From positions 124,001-188,000 of the forward strand of contig NZ_JACIDK010000006.1 in assembly GCF_014196295.1 (NCBI RefSeq): a stretch of DNA of 64,000 nucleotides. Reading direction: 5' to 3'. A program made the position numbers and the translations under genes. This DNA is from Phenylobacterium haematophilum (GTDB taxonomy: Bacteria > Pseudomonadota > Alphaproteobacteria > Caulobacterales > Caulobacteraceae). Position 1 is the first letter of the stretch. Each line of letters begins with the position of its first letter. This document shows positions 58,829-64,000 of this stretch, piece by piece. The notes under the pieces were generated by a model. It had not been told where the DNA came from. It saw nothing but the letters and a program-made list of their open reading frames with translations, and did no database searches.

Positions 58829-58894
58829 GGAGACAATCCAAACGATCAGCCGCACGGACGTCCGCGGACCTTGGGAACTGAAACATATGACCAC

Positions 58895-58924
58895 GAGCCG
58901 CGTCAGACCACCTTGACGCGGCTC
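58895..58924. repeat. Perfect 11-bp inverted repeat upstream of pfkB
   Basis: GAGCCGCGTCA (58895-58905) and TGACGCGGCTC (58914-58924) are exact reverse complements with an 8-base loop. The right arm overlaps an FNR-like box. It lies between the divergent PAS and pfkB genes, 54-84 bases before the pfkB ATG. It may be an operator or a leader hairpin. Confidence 0.5.
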
Positions 58925-58926
58925 AA
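58913..58926 (+). promoter_or_regulatory. FNR/FixK-like box upstream of pfkB
   Basis: TTGACGCGGCTCAA matches TTGAY-N4-RTCAA at nine of ten defined positions (C for R in the right half). Its centre is 59.5 bases upstream of the pfkB ATG, which suits activation at about -41.5 from a start site near 58961. It overlaps one arm of a perfect inverted repeat. Confidence 0.55.
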
Positions 58927-58978
58927 CACGGCCCGATCCGCGACTTCGACCATCGATGCGCCGAGAGGAAGTCCCTTC

Positions 58979-59926
58979 ATGTCAAACATTCTGACCCTCA
59001 CCATGAACCCGGCGATCGATCTGTCGACATCGACGCAGGCGGTTGAACCGGTCCGCAAACTTCGCTGCGGCGCGACTCGCCGAGAGGCGGGCGGAGGCGG
59101 GATCAATGTGGCCCGTGTCGCCCAGCGCCTTGGCGCGCACGTCACAGCGCTCTATCCGGTCGGCGGTTTCGTCGGCCAGATGCTTGAGCGCCTGGTTGAG
59201 GGCGAGGGCGTCAGGAGTGTCGGCACGCCGATAGCGGGCGACACGCGCGAAGACTTCACGGTGCTCGACGAGCGGACCGGGCAGCAATACCGTTTCGTCC
59301 TCCCCGGACCGCAAATCAGCGAGCCCGAATGGACGCTCTGTCTTGCCAGACTAGCCGACCTCGCTCCCGATTGTGACTTCGTCTGCGCCAGCGGCAGTCT
59401 GCCTCCTGGGGTTCCGGAAGACTTCTACGCGCGCGCCGCGGAGGTTGTCCGCGGGCGAGGCGCGAAGTTCGTGGTGGACACCTCGGGTGCAGCCCTCAGG
59501 GCCACCCTCAAGACCAAGCTCTATCTCGTCAAGCCGAACCTTCGTGAACTGCAGGATTTGACAGGCGCGACCCTTGACGACCAGGCTTCGCTCTTACGGG
59601 CGTGCCGCGAGTTGATCTCCCCGAATGGTGCAGAAGTCGTCGCCCTGACCTTGGGGTCTGACGGGGCGATGCTGGTGACCGCTGACCGCGCATGGCGGGC
59701 GCCAGCGCTTCCCGTGCGGGTCGCCAGCACCGTGGGCGCCGGCGACAGCTTCCTGGGCGCGATGGTCTGGGCCTTGGCCTCGGAGTCGGGCTTGGAGGCG
59801 GCCTTTCGCCATGCGATGGCGGGCGGCGCCGCCGCGCTCCTGGCGCCTGGCACGGGACTGGCGCACGCTGTGGACGTGCGACAGCTTGTGGATCAGGTCA
59901 CGATCCAGGGGCTCAGCGAGACCTGA
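58979..59926 (+). CDS. pfkB: PfkB-type 6-phosphofructokinase / hexose-phosphate kinase
   Basis: This 315-residue ribokinase-family protein has the N-terminal signature MSNILTLTMNPAIDLSTSTQ and the substrate segment GGGGINVARVAQRLG. The C-terminal GAGDSFLGAM has the catalytic aspartate. These fit PfkB/LacC/FruK-type phosphofructokinases. It would phosphorylate fructose 6-phosphate (or a related sugar phosphate). The ATG at 58979 follows GAGAGGA. A strong FNR-like box lies upstream. In an Entner-Doudoroff organism a PfkB offers an alternative glycolytic entry (inference). Confidence 0.9.
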   Translation: MSNILTLTMNPAIDLSTSTQAVEPVRKLRCGATRREAGGGGINVARVAQRLGAHVTALYPVGGFVGQMLERLVEGEGVRSVGTPIAGDTREDFTVLDERTGQQYRFVLPGPQISEPEWTLCLARLADLAPDCDFVCASGSLPPGVPEDFYARAAEVVRGRGAKFVVDTSGAALRATLKTKLYLVKPNLRELQDLTGATLDDQASLLRACRELISPNGAEVVALTLGSDGAMLVTADRAWRAPALPVRVASTVGAGDSFLGAMVWALASESGLEAAFRHAMAGGAAALLAPGTGLAHAVDVRQLVDQVTIQGLSET

Positions 59927-59991
59927 TCGATCAGGGCCCGCGCGCCGCTAAGCGGGCACGGCGCCGCGCGGCGTCCCCACCTCGTGTCGGT

Positions 59992-60174
59992 TCAGTGGGA
60001 GGCCAAGGTCTCCGGACGCCCTGCGCGGGTTCGTTGGATCGCGGCAAGTTCGAACCCTGGGGTGAGCGTAACAATGGCGTCCGCCCACTCGCGCGCTTCT
60101 GCGTCGGTCTCGCAGAATGCGACCTCATAGGCCGCCGCAGCGTCACTCTTCAGGTAAACGATGTAGGCCGTCAT
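59992..60174 (-). CDS. Small hypothetical protein
   Basis: This 60-residue protein reads MTAYIVYLKSDAAAAYEVAF then CETDAEAREWADAIVTLTPG, a compact alpha/beta pattern without signal or membrane segment. A good ribosome site (GGAGCAGGA) precedes the ATG at 60174. An FNR-like box centred 59.5 bases upstream supports it being expressed. No family recognised. Confidence 0.6.
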   Translation of the reverse strand: MTAYIVYLKSDAAAAYEVAFCETDAEAREWADAIVTLTPGFELAAIQRTRAGRPETLASH

Positions 60175-60226
60175 GGTTCCTGCTCCTTCATCGGCCGCAA
60201 CCTACCGACGTCGCCGATCCCCGACC

Positions 60227-60240
60227 TTGATTCAGATCAT
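60227..60240. promoter_or_regulatory. FNR/FixK-like box between the small gene and ppsA
   Basis: TTGATTCAGATCAT matches TTGAY-N4-RTCAA at nine of ten defined positions. Its centre is 59.5 bases upstream of the minus-strand ATG at 60174 and about 258 bases upstream of ppsA. The first distance equals that of the pfkB box, so the small gene is the more likely direct target; ppsA could also be affected through a long leader. Confidence 0.6.
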
Positions 60241-60491
60241 GCGGACATGTCCGGCGGGCGCAAACTCGAACGGTCCTGCCCGTAGCTTGCGAGCGTCATC
60301 ATCCGTGGCGCGACCGCGAGGATCAATCGCGGCCCCCCGCGCGATCCGCGCTCGGGCCGCCGAGGCTGAGCGCGCCCTCGTTGTGTAAGGATCGACCCCG
60401 ATCCGCGTCTCTCCCTCCATGAAGGCCGCGCAATGTGGCGGTCCCCGCGGTCGGTGCGTCCGACCGGCCTTGACCGGGAGAGGATAAGTTC

Positions 60492-62900
60492 ATGGGCGCC
60501 GATACAGTGCTGGTCTTGCCGTTCGAACAGGTGGCCCGCGCCGACGTGGCGCGCGTCGGCGGCAAGAACGCCTCCCTGGGCGAGATGGTGCAGAACCTCG
60601 GACAACGCGGCGTTCCTGTCCCGCCAGGCTTCGCCACGACGGCCGACGCCTATCGACGCTATATTGAAGCGAACGGTCTGGAGGCGATCGTTTCCGCCGC
60701 CCTCGACGATCTCGCCGCCGGCAAGGCGCAGCTCGCTGACGTCGGACGATCGATCCGCGAGGCGATCGTGGGCGGGGAATGGCCCGACGACACCGCGACA
60801 GCCATCAGGGCAGCCTATCAAGCGCTGTGCACGCGTCTCGGCCGGGACGATATCGATGTCGCGGTCCGCTCGAGCGCGACGGCGGAGGATCTACCGGACG
60901 CAAGCTTTGCCGGTCAGCAGGAGAGCTATCTGAATATCCGAGGCGAGGCGGCGCTTCTGGACGCCTGCCGCCGTTGCTACGCCTCCCTCTTCACCGATCG
61001 GGCGATCAGCTATCGGCAGGCGAAGGGATTCGACCATCTCAAGGTGGCGCTTTCAGTGGGCGTCCAACAGATGGTCCGTTCCGACCGGGCCGGGTCAGGC
61101 GTCATGTTCTCGATCGACACCGAGACCGGCTTCGACAGGGTGGTCTTGATCAACGCCGCCTGGGGCCTGGGCGAAATGGTCGTTCAGGGCGCCGTCGATC
61201 CGGACGAATACGAGGTGTTCAAGCCGTTCCTGGACACGCCGAACCTTGTTCCAATCATCGAGAAGAAGCTCGGCGCCAAGGCCCGCAAGATGATCTATGG
61301 CGACATCGACGGCCCGCCGACGCGCATCGTCCCGACCTCACGACAGGAACAGGCCTCCTTCGTGCTCACAGACGCTGAGATCATGGCGCTGGGCCGCTGG
61401 GCCGCGATCATCGAAGAGCACTATGGCTGTCCCATGGACATGGAATGGGCCAAGGACGGCGAAAGTGGCGATCTCTTCATCGTTCAGGCGCGACCTGAGA
61501 CCGTGCAGTCGCGCATCGGATCGGGGGCTCTGAAGAGCTACACGATCAAGTCCAAGGGAAGTGTCCTGTCCACGGGCCTGGCGATCGGCGACGCCGTGGT
61601 CTCCGGCCGCGTGTGCTTGATCGAGAGTCCCCGAGACATCGACCAGTTCGTGGATGGGTCGGTCCTGGTCACCATGGCCACCGACCCCGATTGGGTGCCG
61701 ATCATGAAGCGCGCTGCGGCGATCGTGACCGATCACGGGGGCCGCACCTCCCACGCGGCGATCGTCAGCCGAGAGCTCGGCCTTCCCGCCATCGTCGGCG
61801 CCGGCGACGCCACCCAGGTGCTGCATGGCGAGCAGGTGGTGACGGTCTCCTGCGCAGAGGGCGACCAGGGTTTCGTCTATGAGGGCCGCGCGGACTACGA
61901 GACGCAGATGATCGATACAGCCGACCTCCCCACAACCCACACCAAGATCATGCTCAACCTCGCCAATCCAGCGGCGGCCTTGCGCTGGTGGCGGCTGCCG
62001 GCCGAGGGCGTCGGGCTGGCGCGCATGGAGTTCGTGGTCAACAACCACGTCAAGGTCCATCCGATGGCGCTCGTTCGCTACGACGACCTCAAGGACGAGG
62101 CCGCGAAGCGAACCATCGCGGACCTCACCGCCGGCTATGCCGACAAGACCGACTATTTTGTCGATCGTCTGTCCCGGGGGCTGTCGCGGATCGCCGCCGC
62201 CTTCCATCCCAAGCCGGTGATCGTTCGGATGAGCGACTTCAAGACCAATGAATACGCCAATCTGGTCGGCGGCGCGCAGTTCGAGCCCAAGGAAGAGAAT
62301 CCGATGCTCGGGTTCCGGGGCGCATCACGCTACTATTCGGCGCGCTACCGCCTAGGGTTCGACCTGGAATGCCGTGCGATCCGGCGCCTGCGCGAGACCA
62401 TGGGATTCCGCAATGTGCTGGTGATGATCCCCTTCTGCCGTTCCGTGGCTGAGGCGTGCAAGGTGTTGCAGGTGATGGCCGAGAACGGCCTCGAGCGCGG
62501 CCGCGATGGCCTTGAGATCTATGTGATGTGCGAGATTCCCTCGAACGTCATCCTGGCCGAAGACTTCGCCGAGCATTTCGACGGCTTCTCCATTGGCAGT
62601 AACGACCTCACCCAGCTCACGCTGGGGGTCGATCGCGACTCCGCGGAGCTGGCCGAACTGTTCGATGAACAGGACGAAGCGGTCAAATGGATGATCGACA
62701 GAGTGATCGTCGCCGCTCATCGGGCGGATGCGAAGGTCGGCATCTGCGGCGAGGCGCCGAGCAATCACCCGGAATTCGCACAATACCTGGTCGCCCGGAA
62801 CATCGATTCCATCTCCGTCAGCCCCGACAGTTTCGTCGCCGTCAAGCGCGCGGTCGCCGCCGCCGAGGCCGCCGAGCGCAGCCCCTCGCCAAGGGCATGA
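60492..62900 (+). CDS. ppsA: Phosphoenolpyruvate synthase
   Basis: This 802-residue enzyme converts pyruvate, ATP and water to PEP, AMP and phosphate. It has the N-terminal ATP-grasp domain (ARVGGKNASLGEMVQNL, AVRSSATAEDLPDASFAGQQ), the swivelling phosphohistidine domain (DHGGRTSHAAIVSRELGLP with the catalytic His) and the C-terminal PEP-binding barrel (MSDFKTNEYANLVGG, FSIGSNDLTQLTLGVDRDS). Length fits the family. The ATG at 60492 follows GAGAGGA. It is followed after 45 bases by pgk on the same strand. It would supply gluconeogenesis or run in reverse for ATP saving under energy limitation (inference). Confidence 0.96.
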   Translation: MGADTVLVLPFEQVARADVARVGGKNASLGEMVQNLGQRGVPVPPGFATTADAYRRYIEANGLEAIVSAALDDLAAGKAQLADVGRSIREAIVGGEWPDDTATAIRAAYQALCTRLGRDDIDVAVRSSATAEDLPDASFAGQQESYLNIRGEAALLDACRRCYASLFTDRAISYRQAKGFDHLKVALSVGVQQMVRSDRAGSGVMFSIDTETGFDRVVLINAAWGLGEMVVQGAVDPDEYEVFKPFLDTPNLVPIIEKKLGAKARKMIYGDIDGPPTRIVPTSRQEQASFVLTDAEIMALGRWAAIIEEHYGCPMDMEWAKDGESGDLFIVQARPETVQSRIGSGALKSYTIKSKGSVLSTGLAIGDAVVSGRVCLIESPRDIDQFVDGSVLVTMATDPDWVPIMKRAAAIVTDHGGRTSHAAIVSRELGLPAIVGAGDATQVLHGEQVVTVSCAEGDQGFVYEGRADYETQMIDTADLPTTHTKIMLNLANPAAALRWWRLPAEGVGLARMEFVVNNHVKVHPMALVRYDDLKDEAAKRTIADLTAGYADKTDYFVDRLSRGLSRIAAAFHPKPVIVRMSDFKTNEYANLVGGAQFEPKEENPMLGFRGASRYYSARYRLGFDLECRAIRRLRETMGFRNVLVMIPFCRSVAEACKVLQVMAENGLERGRDGLEIYVMCEIPSNVILAEDFAEHFDGFSIGSNDLTQLTLGVDRDSAELAELFDEQDEAVKWMIDRVIVAAHRADAKVGICGEAPSNHPEFAQYLVARNIDSISVSPDSFVAVKRAVAAAEAAERSPSPRA

Positions 62901-62945
62901 CCGCGCTGTCGTGAGGCAGCTTGAACGAGATCACAAGGAGGTCGG

Positions 62946-64000
62946 GTGACGGTCATGGGCTTGCGAACGCTGGACAAGGCGCAGGTGGCGGGGAAACGCG
63001 TGCTCGTACGGGTCGATTTCAATGCGCCGCTGGCCGAGGGTCGCGTGGCCGACGACACCCGTCTGCGCGCGGCCCTGCCGACCATCGGTTTCCTTCATCA
63101 GAAGGGCGCCCAGGTCATCCTGATGTCTCATCTTGGCAGACCCAAGGGTCAGCGCGTGGCGTCGATGAGCCTGCGGGCTGTCGTCGAGCCGTTGGCGAGG
63201 CTCATGGGCGCGCCGGTGGCCTTCGCAGAGGACTGCGTGGGGGACCTGGCCCAGGCCGCCGTCCGCAAAATGGCCGATGGTCAGGTCCTCCTGCTCGAAA
63301 ACCTGCGATTCCATCCAGGCGAGGAACGCAACGACCCAGCCTTCGCCCGCGACCTGGCCGCTCTGGGCGACCTCTATGTGGACGATGCGTTCTCCGCGGC
63401 GCATCGGGCGCATGCATCGACGGAAGGACTCGCCCACCTTCTGCCGGCCTTCGCCGGCCTTGCGATGCAGCGAGAGCTCGAGCAGCTTGAGACCGTGTTG
63501 GGGTCGCCCGAGCCGCCGGTGATGGGGATTATCGGCGGGGCCAAGGTCTCCACCAAGCTCGACCTGCTGAACCACCTGGTGACGCGCCTGCAGCGGCTCG
63601 CCCTGGGCGGCGCCATGGCGAACACCTTCTGCTTCGCCCAGGGGCACGACGTCGGCGCCTCGCTCCAGGAACCGGAGATGGCCGCCAATGCGCGCGCTAT
63701 CCTGGAGACGGCGCGCGCCTCAGGCTGCGAAATCCTGCTGCCGATCGACGTCGTCGTCGGTGACACGCAGGCGCCGGACGCCGCGCCGCGGGTCATCGAG
63801 CTGGCCGCCATCCAGGCGGCAGACAGCATCTTCGACCTGGGCCCGGCCAGCGTATCCCAGATGCTGCAGGCCATGGACGCCTCGCGCACCTTGGTCTGGA
63901 ACGGTCCGCTCGGGGTGATCGAACGCCCGCCGTTCGATTCAGGCACGATGCGGGCCCTACGGCATGCCGCTGGCCGCGCCCAATCGGGCGACCTGGTGGT
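62946..64000 (+). CDS. pgk: Phosphoglycerate kinase (cut by window end)
   Basis: The first 351 codons of a protein usually about 395-400 long are present. Visible motifs are GKRVLVRVDFNAPLAEGRVA, the substrate site LMSHLGRPKG, LLLENLRFHPGEERN, and the nucleotide-domain GIIGGAKVSTKLDLL and LVWNGPLGVIE. The GTG at 62946 is chosen for its strong AAGGAGG site; the ATG at 62955 gives the canonical MGLRTLDKA start but is rather far from it. It is co-oriented with ppsA. Confidence 0.95.
   Translation, partial: MTVMGLRTLDKAQVAGKRVLVRVDFNAPLAEGRVADDTRLRAALPTIGFLHQKGAQVILMSHLGRPKGQRVASMSLRAVVEPLARLMGAPVAFAEDCVGDLAQAAVRKMADGQVLLLENLRFHPGEERNDPAFARDLAALGDLYVDDAFSAAHRAHASTEGLAHLLPAFAGLAMQRELEQLETVLGSPEPPVMGIIGGAKVSTKLDLLNHLVTRLQRLALGGAMANTFCFAQGHDVGASLQEPEMAANARAILETARASGCEILLPIDVVVGDTQAPDAAPRVIELAAIQAADSIFDLGPASVSQMLQAMDASRTLVWNGPLGVIERPPFDSGTMRALRHAAGRAQSGDLV

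Noticed and set aside
59922..59935. Palindrome CCTGATCGATCAGG at the end of pfkB
   Set aside because: It overlaps the stop codon, has no loop or T-run, and is too short to call a terminator or operator.
62921..62934. FNR-like sequence TTGAACGAGATCAC before pgk
   Set aside because: Matches only 8 of 10 defined positions and lies directly against the pgk ribosome site, an unsuitable place for an activator box.

Overview
The window is GC-rich alphaproteobacterial DNA. Gene content and style (TTG/GTG starts, ATGA stop/start overlaps, an N-type ATPase operon, an Entner-Doudoroff gene, receiver proteins with arginine-rich tails) suggest a Caulobacteraceae relative such as Phenylobacterium or Caulobacter. 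That placement is inference. It reads as an accessory island combining low-oxygen energy metabolism, copper defence and stress genes. I see no rRNA, tRNA or CRISPR.

Layout. 1-2825: a sensor kinase (cut by the window edge) with its OmpR-type regulator, then small stress or metal-related proteins. 3271-7033: a tightly overlapping trio of MBL-fold hydrolase, type-2 thymidine/AMP phosphorylase and PRPP synthetase. 8321-13702 plus 23824-24839: a lipoprotein, an ECF-like sigma factor, and a YbhG/F/S/R-like ABC exporter damaged twice. An in-frame TAG splits the double ATPase, and a 10.1 kb Tn3-family transposon (13703-23823) interrupts the second permease. The transposon carries tnpR, a res site and tnpA plus an unusual signalling cargo: an XRE regulator, a double-winged-helix-like protein, a receiver protein, an EAL phosphodiesterase and an unknown protein. 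24979-29019: an HdeD-like protein, a TolC-family outer membrane channel probably belonging to the exporter, and a DUF4010/MgtC-like membrane protein. 29603-36912: copper resistance on the minus strand (CopB, CopA oxidase, a P1B ATPase with a CPD motif, small DUF2933-type proteins and an ICMT-like methyltransferase). 37014-41837: 6-phosphogluconate dehydratase, FtsH and a stomatin-like protein. 42427-50224: a D-lactate-dehydrogenase-like enzyme, then the complete N-ATPase operon atpDCQRBEFAG. 50347-57456: a universal stress protein, a CopZ-like chaperone, an EamA transporter, a second copper ATPase (YHS plus YTCPMHP-type N-terminus, CPC motif) and an APC permease. 57563-64000: triosephosphate isomerase, a PAS protein, PfkB-type phosphofructokinase, PEP synthase and phosphoglycerate kinase (cut by the window edge).

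How it fits together. Four FNR/FixK-like half-site pairs sit at nearly the same distance (box centre 59.5-65.5 bp) upstream of four start codons: the sigma factor, the dehydrogenase ahead of the N-ATPase, pfkB, and a small gene divergent from ppsA. This suggests that oxygen limitation switches on much of the island. Glycolytic and gluconeogenic enzymes, lactate metabolism, nucleotide-phosphate recycling, an ATP-driven ion pump and stress proteins would then support survival without respiration, while the copper genes deal with the more toxic Cu(I) expected under low oxygen. The resemblance to low-oxygen survival islands known in other proteobacteria is inference; no expression data are visible here.
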